Below are positions 23,611 to 36,124 of a stretch of 64,000 nucleotides of DNA, piece after piece. The stretch's first letter is position 1. Every line of letters starts with the position of its first letter. The stretch covers positions 8,313,654 to 8,377,653 of the forward strand of contig NC_081149.1 in assembly GCF_958295425.1 (NCBI RefSeq). Direction: 5' to 3'. The position numbers were made by a program, and so were the translations under genes. This DNA comes from Solea solea (Eukaryota; Chordata; Actinopteri; Pleuronectiformes; Soleidae). The notes under the pieces were generated by a model. That model was not told the origin of the DNA and did not search any database. It saw only the letters and a list, made by a program, of their open reading frames with translations.

Positions 23611-26350
23611 TCATTCCACTCGTCTCTTACTTCTTCGCCTGAAGAGTTTTGAGATGGAGGTTTTCCTCTTACTTTTTGCTTTCTTTACACCTATTCATCA
23701 ACACAGATGCATATGTATTTTTAGAAATAACGTAGTCAGACTGTATTTCGATAAACAATGTAAAATAAACCACACTTACCAAGATTCTTCATCATTTCGT
23801 TCAACTGCTGATCCTCCTCCACCTCCCTGAAAGTGTCAAACGCTTGAATTATTTGGCCTTCAGTGCATCACGGATTCATGTTGTTATAGAAACAGTATTT
23901 GCATACGATTAGCACATTAATTCATGTTGTCACCTGAGCCGGTCCTCATCCAGACCCTCCAGGATGGCGTTCCTGCCGTTCACGATCTCCACCAGCCTCT
24001 GCATCAGCAGCGTCTCCTGCTGTCGCTCGTCTCCGGACTTTAAGTGATCTGCAACGTCAAAGTGGACACTTTGACTTCAGCTCCAGAGCAGGACGGACGT
24101 CGACTCCGTCCACCGAGCGCTGAGGACGAACCTGCACATGCACGCGGCAGCGTCTCACCTGGCTTTTCCAGCAGCCGGCGAAGTTCGCCCTCCACACCTG
24201 GCTGCTGCTGCTCCAGTTCCTGAGTCCTGGCTCTGACGTTAATTACAGGCGTAAAGAGAGGCAAATCTCATTTATTCTGCAAATTCAATCTTCTACCCCC
24301 CCAAAAAAATGGTAAGGATCTCAAACTTGTGAATTTTCTTTGACGGGTTAATAAGTTGTCATGTTTTTTCCAAGAGTTATGCAAGTGCATGGGAGACGGC
24401 CTTTCATTCACACAGATGCATACAAGAGCAGCTTAAACTGTAGAAACATAAGATAAAAGTATATAAAACAGTTGTTCACTCACATGTATACAAGTTCGGA
24501 CTCTTTTCTAATGATCATCTGCTTCTTTCGAATCAGCTTGAACCAGTCAACCATCAGCGGGTCCATCAGTATGTCGCCCTCTCCCTCTAAAAGAGGAAAA
24601 GAACAAAACAAAAACACACATATAACTTATTTAAATAGTAAAGACATATGATAATCTCTAGAAACTCTATAAATGAATAGTTCAATGTAACCTAACTGCA
24701 GTGTACGCCTCTGATGTAAAGATAATAATATAAGACTCAATTCATTTGTTGGTTATTTTGTGAATGTAAGATGTTTTATGTATTTTACTTATTATTTATT
24801 CACTTACTTGTGTTTTAATGGTATTTTTATGTTACTGTACAGCACTCAGTGTGTTGTTTCCTTTAAATGTGCTCTATAAATAACGTGGATTGGATTATTT
24901 TAGTTATTTGGTCCATAAAATGTCACAAAGATGTTGCTAGTTGTTTCCCAAACTTCAAAATAATGATGTTCTCAAACGTCTCGCTTTGTCCACAAACCAA
25001 ATATTTCCAGTTTCAACGATTTCTTTGTTTTTATAATTATCAAAAAGTCACTCAAAGTGAGTAACCTATAGTTGGCGATAAATAACACATTAATCACTGC
25101 GCCGCTATTCTCATGTCAAATACTGCAGCAACTGAGGTCAAAGGGAAAATTTACAATAATATGTTCAGCTCACCATCTTTATTATCATTAGACTGCATTA
25201 ATTACATGATAATACAATTAACTGCAAATGCACTGATTGGGTTTGTGGAGTCATTTTGGCTATTGGAGGTTTGATGGGGGCTGATGTCAGCACTGAAGCT
25301 GTAGCTGGACCTCAGAGTAAGGTCATGAAAGCACTGCAGCAAATCATTACTCTACTGTTAAGTGTCATAATAAAGATTTAAGAGCTGACATGCAGTTTTT
25401 GTTAGGCGTAAATTTGTTTATCACTTAGTTGCTACTTCTTGGGAGAAGATCTGTTCTCATCACATATGAAAGTAATCTAGGGTTTAGATGGCGTTGTCAC
25501 ATATAAAGGTGTTTTTAAATGTAAAATTGTGTACTCGCAAACTTTAAACAAACATTTTCTGACTTTGTACTTTGATGCAGCCTGTATTTAATGATGTCTA
25601 CTGTAATTTTTATTTAATATCCCACAGAAATGCCAAAAATGCATATTTCAAAGTGAATTAAATTAAGGTTTTTATCATGTAGAGAGAATACACAGTAAAG
25701 TGTCTACAGTAGATCATATCACCTAGTAGCAATTTGCTTATTTAAAAAAACAAAAAAACAACAACAACATTGTGCAGCTTTTCTACTAAAATATGCTCAA
25801 ACTTTTAGGTGCAGTTGATTTAAATGCTCCAACTTAGTGATAGTGACACCCGGACATCAATATCGACAGCTCGTATTTTCTGCTTCCCTACATGAGTCAG
25901 ACAGGAATACCTGCGTAGGTGGATGAATTGATAAAAAAAAAAAGAACGATTTTTAGCCATTCCCAATTAGTGACCGATCAACAGAATCAAATTAAAGGAC
26001 AACGCAGTCGCACAATCAAAACAGACGACACTTCACACTCTCAACACTGAAAAATTCCACTTGAGACGTGAATGATCTCGAACGTATGTCACATTTTAGC
26101 CATGGGATTTCCATTCTGAGGTTTCCCGACACACAGAGTAAACAAAAAAGGCAATATTTATATATATGTATTACTATACTACAACCAAGTCATGTTGACC
26201 TTGAGGAAAGCAATCAGTCTCCTCCCCTCCTCCTCCTCCTCCTCCTCCTCCTGCTACCTTAAAAAGAGAAGCACTGTCCCAGTGGGCTGTCTTTGCCTCT
26301 CACCTCATTTGGCTGCAGAAACAGTAATAGAAATGACAGGTAACACTGAC

Positions 26351-26428
<78 letters not shown>

Positions 26429-26792
26429 GCAACCAGGACACAACTTCAGCAGCAGTGGGATTCAGCAGTTTGGACAAATTCAATAAAATATCAAAGTTTG
26501 TGGGCAAGGTTATTCTCTACAAGAAAGTCCACATCAGAAGTAAGTGGGTGGGTTTGAAGGACTGTTTACTTTCTTAAATTGAAAAGTGTGTTTCTAAATT
26601 TGTCCACATTCAGGTTTTTGTATCTGTGAAAAAAACGGGGACTCGTGGGGCGAGGGAAAATAAAGTACCTTCCTCGCAGCAGCGAAGCTTCTTCTCCAGC
26701 TCCACGCCCTCCTTCTCCAACTGAGCCAAGTTTGTCTCGATGTCATTCAGCTCCCTCTCGATCTGCTCCACCGGGATGTGATAAGTCCTCAC
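23611..26792 (-). CDS. micall2: MICALL2 exons 12-17: bMERB Rab-binding domain and C-terminus
   Basis: Exons 26792-26669, 24586-24484, 24232-24159, 24048-23934, 23826-23780 and 23690-23611. They encode the three-helix bMERB (DUF3585) domain: [74 protein letters not shown] and NEMMKNL are characteristic. The final exon is strongly basic ([18 protein letters not shown]) and stops with TGA at 23613-23611. In the family this domain binds Rab8, Rab10 and Rab13 and folds back on the CH/LIM part. The 2.1-kb intron 24587-26668 carries a LINE tail, another dispersed repeat and a (TG)37 microsatellite. Confidence 0.95.
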
Positions 26793-29700
26793 CTGATATA
26801 AAACAAACAAAAAGAGTCACAGTCACGTAAAAGACCAATTTAATAAAAAAAAAAAGGCTGGCTTAAGGATACACCAATGTAAAGAAGTTTAAAGTATATA
26901 TATATATATATTTTTTTTTTTTTTATCCCTGGGAATGTAATGAAAGCATCTTTGCAGAGCTGTAAATTAATCTCTTAAGAGACTTAATGGAGGGAACTTA
27001 CAGAGGGTGACCTCGTTTCACTCCTGCAGGCGTCGGCGGGTGACAAATACTTTCCCTTTTTAGCACCTAGGAGGTAGATGAAATAGGATTTGATATTCTT
27101 TCCATGGCAGCAATTCAGAGGAGGCATTGTCACAAACCATTTCACCTGCTTTATTTTAAGTAAACATGGAAATAATACACTGTATACGTGAAGCTACCAC
27201 GAGGACGAGCTGAGAACCGACCTGACGCACGTCCATGATCGGCTGATGTCGGTGTTGAGAAGCCAGCGGATTCCACAGCTGGACGTCTGGACGGCGGTTT
27301 CACAGGCGAGTGTTTAGAGCCTGAGATGAGGACGCAAGGGTTTAATATGATGAGGAGCAGCAGCAAGTTTGACCAAAGCCAAAACAATATAAACAGAATG
27401 TCAAGCTACTTTGGTCCAGACTGAAAACTCAACAACTTTAGAATGAATGTTGTACAGACATGCACAATCCTTTTTATACCAAGTACACCTGAGAAAATAG
27501 TAACATAACTCCTTATATGGACATCCTGGGGGTGTGTGTTTATAGGTCACATATTCAGGCTTTAAAAATGTGGGTTTTTTTTCGTCTTCTTTAGAGTTGT
27601 TGAGTCAAAGTTACGATTCATTTTATGTCACATTTTCAGTAGTGATATAAAGTAGCAATCATTGTGCAGAAGTGACAAAATAGACGTTTTTCTTTTCTTT
27701 TTGTTCATAAAAACAAGCCAAGTGAATTTTTGAACTGTGACCTAGTTCCAAATTTCACAAATTCAATGCGATTTTAAACATTAGGAGTAGTTTTTTGCTC
27801 AGGTGTGCTTATATAGTTGATGAAAATTATAGAGATTTTTCATCAGCTTGTCTATAGGTTGTGGTGACAAAAAGGATATAAGACACTCTATATTGCACAT
27901 TATTATACCCTCTGTATATACTATACGTTTAAACATAATAATGGAAAAAAGCAGCCGAAATGCGCAAATAGTATTCAAAGCAAGAAATAACTTACTTCCA
28001 AATAAAATAAAGTTGTGTTTCCAGCGAGACAAGGGGTAAACTAAATTTAAAAATGCAGTGGTGCCAGGACAACTTTAAAAAGTATGTGTGTTAAGAGAGT
28101 AAAAATCATACAACCAGTTATATAAGAAGATATAAGAGCAGTTTAATCCAGGCCAGTGATGGAAATGTTGTGTTTAAAGCCAGCTTTGTATAAAATACTG
28201 TAAATATGTAAATATTTGGTGATGGGATGAAGTAGTTTATAAATTGAGTTGTGTGTAAAAGGACTGGGGTACAGGTACATTTAAGTTTATACTTACTCCT
28301 TTTCAAACATGTGACGAGATGTAAATGTAAACGTGTTGTCATTGTAAATCTATCTATTCCCAATAAGATAATTAATCCTCTCATCCTCCTCCTCTTCCTC
28401 ACTTAATACTCCACACACTGCTTTAGCAAAATTAGATCAAGATGGAGCTGAGGTTGGATTTCCCAGCTCCTTTATTATAGATTCAGATGCGTCTTGGGCA
28501 AACACATAAACCCCCACACATCGCGTCTGGTAGCATGTGAATGTATAGAGATGCTGTGCATGAATGCATAATGTGAAAAGCTATAGATTATTACAGACCA
28601 TTTACCACTGGAGTGGAGCGGAAAGTGCGATCAGGTAAGAAAGTGTGCGGTACGAACGGACCAGAGGTCACATGTGACCAGAACGCGAGGAGAGACCTTT
28701 ATTATGAAGTGACTTACCCAGGTTTACAGAGGTGGGCTGAGGCCTTTGTTCAGCAACGCTAACTGGAGGTTGTGAAGGTGCTGGAGGTGAGGGAGACCTT
28801 GCTGCCATCCTGGAGACATTAGAGGAAGGCGAGAACATGACTCCAGCTTCACGCTGCTCGCTGGAGGCTTCGGCTTCAGCATCTCTGTAAGAAAGTCCCG
28901 ATGAATTGAGCCTAAAAGGTGGCAAGCGTTCGGGAAAAAAAGTGCAGCTTTTTATGTGACGCAGAGGTTCCTCACCTTCCAGATTGATAGAAAAAGGTGG
29001 GGAGAAGAGCGGAGGAATCATCAGCAGAGATTAGAAATGAGAGAAGTGTAGTGTTAGGGGTACGGGGGGGGGGGGGGGGGGCAGGGCTCAGGCCCGGCAT
29101 TCTTCAGAGCTGCTTATGACGGGGGACAGAGTTAGTGGCCGCAGCCTGAGCCAGTCAGCAAGAACAGAGACGGCGGAAGCTGGAGGTTTCTGCATTCTGA
29201 GAAGAGTGAATGAAGACGCTGAGTGGTCAGAGAAAATCTTTCAAGATGTTTCATTTCCACCTGTGTGATCTTCCCATTCCCAGCTGAGTGAGTAATATAT
29301 GAAGTCAGATTGATTTTTAGATTACTGAGAATACTTACTTTAGACGGAGCTCCGTTCTCAGCGGTTTGATCTTTGATTGCTCCTCACGGCAGACTGGGAA
29401 AAACAATGTAATAAAAACAAAATTAATGATGTTTTATTATTATTATTATTATTATTGATTGATTTGGTGATTATAATTCAGTTTTTATTTAAAGCAAGTT
29501 TTACGAGTTCAGGGTTTTTCCTTCCCAGTCAACAATGTGTATTTGCTCCATAAAAATGTCACTTTAGTTTTCATATATCACTGCATTTGCATCTTTAGAA
29601 CATACAGTACATGATTTTCCTGGAATAAACTGCTGTACATGTAGCAAATAAATACCAGAAATAAAGCAACAAAACAGAACATAGAAAAACAACATAACAG

Positions 29701-32700
29701 TATAATAGATTAAAAAAATCACAAGACTGGAGGATGTGTGATTAACTGATAATCAAAACTATCCAGATGATGAATTAATTTGGCTCTAAAACAACTGTAT
29801 AAGGCAAAAATATCATCATTACATTATCTTGTCGCACACAATTTTGAACTAATTATAAACAAAGAGGACATTTCCTCATCGACTTTGGTGTGAAATCTGC
29901 TTTTGTGATAATGTGCGCGCATGTACAGCTGATAAGGAAAACAGCTAATTATCTCAAATCAGAGCACATTATTGATCCCGACTTGCACATGTATGTGAAA
30001 CAAATAGGGGGGGAAAATGCACAAACTCCATTTTGGCATGAAAAGGAATTGCTCTCCGAGATGGAAAGGCTTCCATCAACGCCGATAATACGGGGGGAGC
30101 ATTTATAATGACAACCAACAGTAATTGTATTTCTGTCTGAGAGACAGAAATTAAAATGTCAGCTAACAATGTACGAGATAGATGCACTGTCTGTGTAAAT
30201 AGGGCAAAACAAGGGGACAAAGAGGGCTTTGTTTTCCATGAATACATTCGGTGACAGACAGAGAGAATGGGTGGGTGTGGTGGTGGTGGTGCATGTTGGC
30301 TGGATGTCAAATAATGGATCAAGAATAACTGAAATGAATTCAGGAGAGCTTGCCTGGAGCGCTTGTGTGTACAGTCGTTGGCCCCGTGTCGTCTCTGCCT
30401 GTGACCTCAAGACCTGGCGATTCCTTATTGTTTGTCTGGCGGGCCGTGGGCCGTCCTGCCCAGTTTCCTGTTGGGCCTTCGCTGCATTTATCTGGACTTG
30501 GCTCAAACCTGCAGCGAGAGAAACAGCCTCGCCGTCAGCCCTTAATAACAAAAGTCATTACAAACCACAAACATACAATGGGAAAACACTAAAAATATCC
30601 AAGGAGGAGGAGGAAATAAAAATCAATTCAAGCCCACAGAATGTAAACAGAGCTCACCGTCTCTCTGCTGAGCGAACAGTGAACGGCCGTTTGTTGTTAT
30701 TGTTGCAGTTTGCTTCTGCTAGTGTCTTCCCAGCTGCAGTCCTGGATCTGCTCCTCTCCTCATTAGAACTCAGTTGGACCTTTGACCACGCCAGAATATC
30801 AGTGAACTCTGCAGACTTCCTGTTGTCCGCCGAGGACTCCGAGACTGAAGGCGCAGCCTGGAAAAACCTCTGCCGGGCCACCTGCGTCTTCTGGGCCGAG
30901 GCCGTCCAGGACGGAGAAGGTGGAGCAGGTGGAGCAGGTGGAGCAGGTGGACTATTTGGATTCCGGACAACATTCAGCGGCGCCGACAGCACGGACGAGG
31001 GGCGTGACGCAGGCTGGTTCCGAGTGGCACCGTTTGGCCGCGCAGCTGAACCGGTGGGTGTGTTTTTGGTCCCCGCGTCGGAGGAGGAAGGATTGCAACT
31101 GTTGTGGTGGGTGTTACAGATGAAAGTGTCCGGATTCTTGCCCGCTCTGTAGCCTCCTGCGTGAAGCACGCCGGAGCACTCGCTGCATCTGCATCAAAAT
31201 ATCAGTGTGATTAAAAAAAGAAAAAAGAAAACACATGAAAAGGAAAAGTATTGATTAAAAGAGATCCAGGTCTTACTTGAAGCAGCTTCTGTGATAGAGC
31301 TTGCCGTCCACAAAGTGCCTCTGAACCAGATGAACGTGGCTCCTGCATGCGGCACACTTGCTGTTGAGAGTTCCACTTTTGTTTGCGTTTTCTGCCAAAA
31401 CTGCTTTCTGAGGAAGAAAAAGGACAACTGAGAGACGTCTAAAAAAAAAAAAAAAAAAGTCTAAGACAACAAAGATGCACTGTAACCAGAGCAACAATGA
31501 GGAGGACGTCATTGGTAGTAACCTGAGCTGCAGCTCTGGTCACTTTGGGTGAGGCCGGAGCCGTGAGAGTGGATGGTACACATTTGTCAGGAGTGGTTTT
31601 AGGTGCAAAAGTTTTGGCAGCCACTGGTAGATTTTTCTTCTCTGATGGCTCCTCTTTGGAGCCCTCTGCTGGCCTTTTCACACCTCCCACTGAGCAAGGA
31701 CAAACAAAAAGACACCATTAGTGTCATGACATGACAGTGAAGAACAGGAGAGAAACTGACCTGTACACCTCAGCCTGAAGAGAGAGATAAGACAAGTTAA
31801 ATGACTCTGTCAACCTCAAGTTATGGCAGTAACTATTGGCCACAGGTGTATTTTTTTGGCTTATTAACATTAAAAAGTTTGGATTTTTAAACAATGACAC
31901 TTCATCTTTTCAGCCAAATAGACGTTTGATTGAAGATCACAAACCTGTTTTGTGATATAAATGTGTTGTGATCACATAATTCCCTCAACCTGCTCCAGAG
32001 AGATCACGTTCAGAGGCAAAAAATGTTTTTTTTAATGTCAAAGCAACCTTGAACGTAAACGTCGGCAGTTTTTCAATGAGTCTAAATGTACATTCCTGCT
32101 AAATATGACATAGAAGGATGAGAATGAGGATGAGGGGACAAACAAACAGCCATGTTCTCACTTGGTGTCCGTCCTCTAAAGTAGTTGTAGTACTGGGACA
32201 CATAGGTCAGAATGCTGAGTCTGTCCGGGACCCTCAAAGCCACCATGTCTTCAGCGTCCAACAAAGCTGGGATCCCCAACTTGTCCTCTGCGACCCAAAA
32301 CGCCTTAAAAATAAACAAAGTTTTCACCAGCAGTCATTTGGGATTTAATAACCACACAAAAATGTGTAAATATGTCAGACGCTCCATTTTAAACAGAGTA
32401 TTCTGTGGCCCGGTCCACACCCACACACACAGGTCTGAAAATGGCTGTATAATGAATAGAAAACTTCCTGTGAGCTGGCAGAGATGAGAAGAATGGGAAC
32501 GGAGGGAGCAGGATATCAACGCTTTGTCTAAGATCAGACTGGGTATGTTCTTTAAAGTTAAAGCAAAGCCTCACTGAACACTCTATCTGCTGATGTTAAA
32601 GGTCATCGTGTGTAAAATATAGGAGGGTTTACTGGCAGAAAATGAATACACTCCCATAAGTATGTTTTGTATAAGTGTATAATCTCTGGAAAATTAGCCT

Positions 32701-35096
32701 TCGAATAAGCTTTTTATTTGCTCTTGAGGCGATGACCTTTTAAAAGCGGCCCAAACAGTCAAATCAGCCAGAGCGTGCATTTCACATTTTGAATTGGAAC
32801 GAACCGTAGGACGCAAATCAAGAAAAATTACATCATTTCTGGTCCGCGAAGGCCACCATAGTTCCCTCACGCACTTCGGAAATGAAGAAGGGGAACAGAA
32901 GAGTAACAATCTACACTCTCACCATTAGATGTCACTATTTTTCACACAATGGACTGAAAAATGTATAGAAGGTGAGGAGCGTTCAAAGTGTGCAAACTCA
33001 ATGTGAACTATTTCACTATATTTAAAGCCAAAATGGCCAACTCTCACGTTTACTCCGTGCTAAAATTGGTTTTCTATACGGGGAACCACGTCACTCGTCT
33101 CTGCCACCCGGGTGCGCTTTCTGTGGGACAATGATGATTTGATTTGTGTCGCACAAAGACAACAGCACTTTCCTGGTATCTCTGAAGATGGCAGGAAAAC
33201 TCAACTTTGCAACTGAGAAATAATCTTGTTGAAAGAAGAACGAAAGCAGATGAGGAAGGAGACTGAGGAATTTAGCTCCAATAACAGTAATAGGTAAAAT
33301 AATCCAGCAACATATTATATTAATACTACTCTAGTTGATGAAACTGGGATTTTTACAGTTGTTATTGAAATAGTCTTTATTCTTTTAATAAACAGACAAG
33401 ATTGTTACTTTACTCCAGAAGAGGAACGTAGGCTTTAACCCTATGATTCAATAATCCCGTCTACTGTACAAAAACACAGTCACTCAGCATAATATATTAC
33501 CATTGGGTGTGTCTGGACAGAGCTGTGTTTAGCTACTTCTGCAGTGATGAGATAAGAAGCTGGCCTCACTCTTGACGTCCGTCTTGAAACCACCTCAGAG
33601 TTAAATTCAGAACTAACTTTTTTTTCTTTATTTTGGTTATGATGGTGTCCCATATTTCCTCTGGAGCATGGCTCCAAGGAAAACTTCTCAAATCCATACG
33701 AGCGTGTTTACTTTACATGTCTGACTGAACAATAACACGCCACCTGGAACCTCTACAGGGAACCAGAGATCTGTCGTCTCACGAGCAAGCCCTGAAATAA
33801 CCACCTGTAAGTAACACGACACGATTCATGAAATATAGACGCGTGCATAGTCATCGCTCTCGTGTTGCAGTGCAGGGGAGCATCTTCAGACGCCGACCAG
33901 CACTTGAACCTGATCAAACGCACTATTCTCTCGACCACAAATCTGGTTTAAAGTTCTCCTCGCATCGACTCGGGAGAGACGTATATAACAACAACATCCT
34001 CCAGTGAGCCGTCATCATGTGGATCGAGTGGCAGGAACAAGCAAGGCTCATTCAAAATGAATAACCTGCGTGGAGCTCAGGTGTTGTTGCAGAGGCTCGT
34101 CCAAGACAACCAAGGGAAGTCATGCAGCGAGCGTGCAGCACTTGTGAGGCCTGTGACCCCCCCCCCCCCCCCCCCCGCACAGGAAGCTTGTAAAGCGGAG
34201 GAAGGACTAAAAAATGGAATGGTCCCGACTGTGCCGCTTAAAGGTCACGTCGGGGTTAACAAAATAAGTTTAGGTCAAGTGCACGGAGGAATTTGGAGAT
34301 TGAGGAGATCATTTTCAGTGTGATAAGAACTCAGAGCTACTGTTTGTTGACGTAAATATCGAAGTATTTAGACATACGACGAGCTGCGAAAGAAGTGTTG
34401 GTCAGTATTTTCAGAAACACACAACGGATGGTGTGAAGAAGAGAGACTATCCAGTGAGCAGCAGACTGATTCGAGGGCAAAGAAAAACAACAATAACTGA
34501 ACCTGAAAAGGAACGGAGAAAAAAAAAACCATCTCTGAACATTACACAACACGTGGAACCTTGAAGCAGATGAATACACCAAGTGTCACTCACTTTAATT
34601 GGGTGTACATCAGATTTTGCACCTGGGGGAGGAGGAGGAGGAGTGTGTGAAGGCAAAGCAACAAAAGGCTCAGCAAACTCACCAATCTGTTGTTCTCAAA
34701 CACATCCTCCTTTCTGAGTGAGTCATAGTCTCTGCGTATAAACAGGAACACAATGAATACAGAGACTCAAATAAGTTTATGGGACAAAAAAAAACAAAAA
34801 CCTGAGTTAGGATCAAGAGTCTGACAGATTCAACTATTAATAACTTGTTACAAGTTCTACATAATAAGAGCAGGACTCTAAGAAGTTACCTCAGATCAAT
34901 CAAATACAAGTACAAGACAAAACTACATCACTATAGAAAGTTTGAATACTTACATTAAATCCGGCCTGTACTTGTGTATGAGTGCACAGAAAGCCAGTCC
35001 GCTCCTGAATGACGTGGTCATGTTGGTGATGGCCACATCTCGGTATCCATCACACTGCGTTTTACACCACAGCTCCAGAGCCTTGATGGCAGCCAT
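23611..35096 (-). CDS. micall2: MICAL-like protein 2 (MICALL2), CH-LIM-bMERB adaptor, complete
   Basis: Rab-effector scaffold; known family members bind Rab8/Rab13 and actinin and act in tight-junction and actin dynamics. I rebuilt 17 coding exons on the minus strand: 35096-34954, 34731-34683, 32303-32162, 31689-31523, 31407-31277, 31188-30658, 30508-30354, 29393-29339, 28884-28718, 27320-27222, 27066-27002, 26792-26669, 24586-24484, 24232-24159, 24048-23934, 23826-23780, 23690-23611. All phases join and the sum is 2247 nt (748 residues plus TGA). Order: CH domain about 1-107, Pro/Ser-rich linker, LIM 185-239, long disordered linker, bMERB about 569-722, basic tail ending RRRSKRRVE. The start is the first ATG and opens directly into the CH domain. 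All introns are GT-AG except one GC-AG (after 30354). MICALL2 is preferred over MICALL1 because INTS1 lies next to it; human MICALL2 is longer (about 900 residues), so a small linker exon may be missed. Confidence 0.93.
24770..24900. mobile_element. LINE 3'-tail relic in MICALL2 intron
   Basis: TTTAAATGTGCTCTATAAAT plus downstream GGATTGGATTATT match the tail at 38229-38270; similar tails are at 16735 and 46170. Confidence 0.5.
24955..25110. repeat. Dispersed repeat, copy of the family at 40840 and 59605
   Basis: GATGTTCTCAAACGTCTCGC TTTGTCCACAAACC then CAACGATTTCTTTG; the same order is seen at 40950-41030 and 59610-59680. Confidence 0.6.
26226..26251. repeat. (TCC)n microsatellite
   Basis: Uninterrupted TCC triplets in a MICALL2 intron, polypurine on the minus (sense) strand. 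Confidence 0.85.
26352..26426. repeat. (TG)37 microsatellite
   Basis: 75 uninterrupted bases of alternating GT, reading as CA on the MICALL2 sense strand, in the intron before the 24586-24484 exon. Confidence 0.95.
27002..30508 (-). CDS. micall2: MICALL2 exons 7-11: disordered linker
   Basis: Five small exons (30508-30354, 29393-29339, 28884-28718, 27320-27222, 27066-27002) with in-phase splice sites. The peptide is rich in Ser, Pro, Thr and charged residues with no recognisable fold, as expected for the variable region between LIM and bMERB. Exon 7 ends CCAG|GCAAGC, a GC-type donor; no GT donor in that region keeps the frame before the TGA. These exons are supported by splice sites and phase more than by family similarity, so their exact set is less certain than the domain exons. 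Confidence 0.8.
29064..29081. repeat. G18 homopolymer
   Basis: Uninterrupted run of about 18 G in a MICALL2 intron. Confidence 0.9.
30658..31689 (-). CDS. micall2: MICALL2 exons 4-6: linker and LIM domain
   Basis: Exon 4 (31689-31523) is a Lys/Pro/Ser/Thr linker. Exon 5 (31407-31277) and the start of exon 6 (31188-30658) make one LIM domain, residues 185-239, with zinc ligands C185, C188, H206, C209, C212, C215, C235 and H238. The exon 5/6 junction falls between F210 and C212, inside the LIM. A second CAG six bases into exon 6 could act as an alternative acceptor, but using it would delete C212, so the upstream one is chosen. The rest of exon 6 (177 codons in total) is a low-complexity Ser/Pro/Ala linker containing PPAP repeats. 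Confidence 0.93.
32162..32303 (-). CDS. micall2: MICALL2 exon 3: CH domain, C-terminal half
   Basis: 142 nt from acceptor TTTTTAAG|GCG to donor CCAA|GTGAGA. It encodes [20 protein letters not shown] and then a segment ending [12 protein letters not shown], the last helices of the CH domain. The frame joins exons 2 and 4 without a gap. Confidence 0.95.
32590..32960. mobile_element. Dispersed non-autonomous fish repeat in MICALL2 intron 2
   Basis: GTGTAAAATATAGGAGGGTT TACTGGCAG, AAGTATGTTTTGTATAAGTG, TAATCTCTGGAAAATTAGCC and, at the other end, CTCACCATTAGATGTCACTA are hallmarks I recognise from a common fish interspersed element; family name not certain. Confidence 0.55.
32960..34650. other. 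MICALL2 intron 2, remainder
   Basis: Unassigned intronic sequence with a C20 run at 34157-34176. Short open frames only. Confidence 0.4.
34683..35096 (-). CDS. micall2: MICALL2 exons 1-2: CH domain, N-terminal half
   Basis: Exon 1 (35096-34954, 143 nt) starts [18 protein letters not shown] and continues to the CH-domain stretch [15 protein letters not shown]. Exon 2 (34731-34683, 49 nt) gives [16 protein letters not shown]. Donors are AAT|GTAAGT and TTG|GTGAGT; the exon 2 acceptor is CGCAG|A. The short second exon and the wording of this region are typical of the single type-2 CH domain of MICAL and MICAL-like proteins. Intron 2 (32304-34682) is the longest intron of the gene and holds dispersed repeats. 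Confidence 0.95.
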
Positions 35097-35400
35097 GCTC
35101 CCGCTCCCACTCCCACTCAACACACAACACGCACTGAGTTTGCAGGAGGAAAGCAGAGAGTTTCAGTGAGGAGGAGCCGGAGGAAAGACAGATAAAGAAA
35201 AAAAAGCTTCAGCGCAGCAGCAGCAGCAGCTGCGTCCTGTTTCCTCCGCTCTGTCTTTGCCACAGTGAGTTTAGGCTCAGTATGTCTGTCTGTCTGCATG
35301 TCTGTCTGTCTGCAGGACGAGCTGGACGCTGTGAGCGTTTCTCATTACGCTAATTGACGCCGACTGATGATCCGTCACTCAGGAGACACAGAGGCGCGCA
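35097..35400 (-). promoter_or_regulatory. Probable MICALL2 5' UTR and promoter region
   Basis: The bases just upstream of the ATG at 35096 contain several repeats of CTG/CAG (35216-35231) and a TGTC repeat near 35282-35312 (plus strand). There is no TATA box at a useful distance. Called by position only. Confidence 0.3.
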
Positions 35401-35632
35401 TGTCCAAAAGTTTGTTTGTTTGTTTATTTAATCATGTTTACAGTCGAGTTATCACTTTAGCAAATACAAACCATTTATGTACAATATACTTAAAAAGACA
35501 TTAGGTTTGATAAATGACGTTATAATCCAAATTTATTAAGGCAATATTGAAGTGGTTTCTAACTGTTTCTAGTGTATTTTGGCGTTTGTGTGTCTCTAAC
35601 ATATTGTAAATTTCTCTGTAAGATGAATAAAA

Positions 35633-35670
35633 TATCTATCTATCGATCTATCGATCTATCTATCTATCTT
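35633..35670. repeat. (TATC)n microsatellite
   Basis: Interrupted TATC/GATC tetranucleotide run. Confidence 0.9.
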
Positions 35671-35675
35671 TCTCT

Positions 35676-35900
35676 ACTTACTTTGTATCTTTGTGAGGTC
35701 CAAAAAATGTACAAACTTTTCTTTGTGTGGGGACATTTTGACCTTGTCTGGGTCCCAGAACTTTAAAGGGCTTTTTCAGGGTTAAGAGCTGGTTTTAGAG
35801 TTAGGATTAGAGTAAGGTTTATTTAGTTGTGATAGTTAAGGTTAAGGTAAGGGCCTCACTAAGATATAAAAACAAAGTTTGTGCATGTGTGTTTGAGTGA
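35676..35900. repeat. Dispersed repeat with TTAGGG-like core, copy 1
   Basis: CTTTGTATCTTTGTGAGGTC, GGGCTTTTTCAGGGTTAAGA, GTTTTAGAGTTAGGATTAGA and CCTCACTAAGATATAAAAAC; the same order is found twice at 43222-43625. Confidence 0.7.
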
Positions 35901-36018
35901 TCACTCATTGACAGACATTCCTAGTATTTCTCTTTTTCTATCCAAACTACATTAAAGTTGCCTCTGTACACACTGGTGTCCTTAGTAAGTCCCCGACCAA
36001 GTTTGAAGCCTGCCAAGC

Positions 36019-36067
36019 AGATAGATAGATGGATAGATAGATAGATGGATAGATATATAGATAGATG
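36019..36067. repeat. (GATA)n microsatellite
   Basis: AGATAGATAGATGGATAGAT pattern continuing to 36067. Confidence 0.9.
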
Positions 36068-36124
36068 TTCCTATAGAGGCATTTAAATAAAATGTGTGAT
36101 TTTTTTTGTGATTGCATTTTTGCT

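Noticed and set aside
28975..29030. Possible extra MICALL2 exon ending GGAAG|GTGAGG
   Set aside because: Good donor but no AG acceptor after the pyrimidine-rich stretch, and phases already join without it.
30229..31152. 307-codon plus-strand open frame, the second longest in the window
   Set aside because: It lies antisense to MICALL2 exons 6 and 7, whose minus-strand frames have LIM ligands and matching splice phases; the plus-strand peptide has no recognisable domain.
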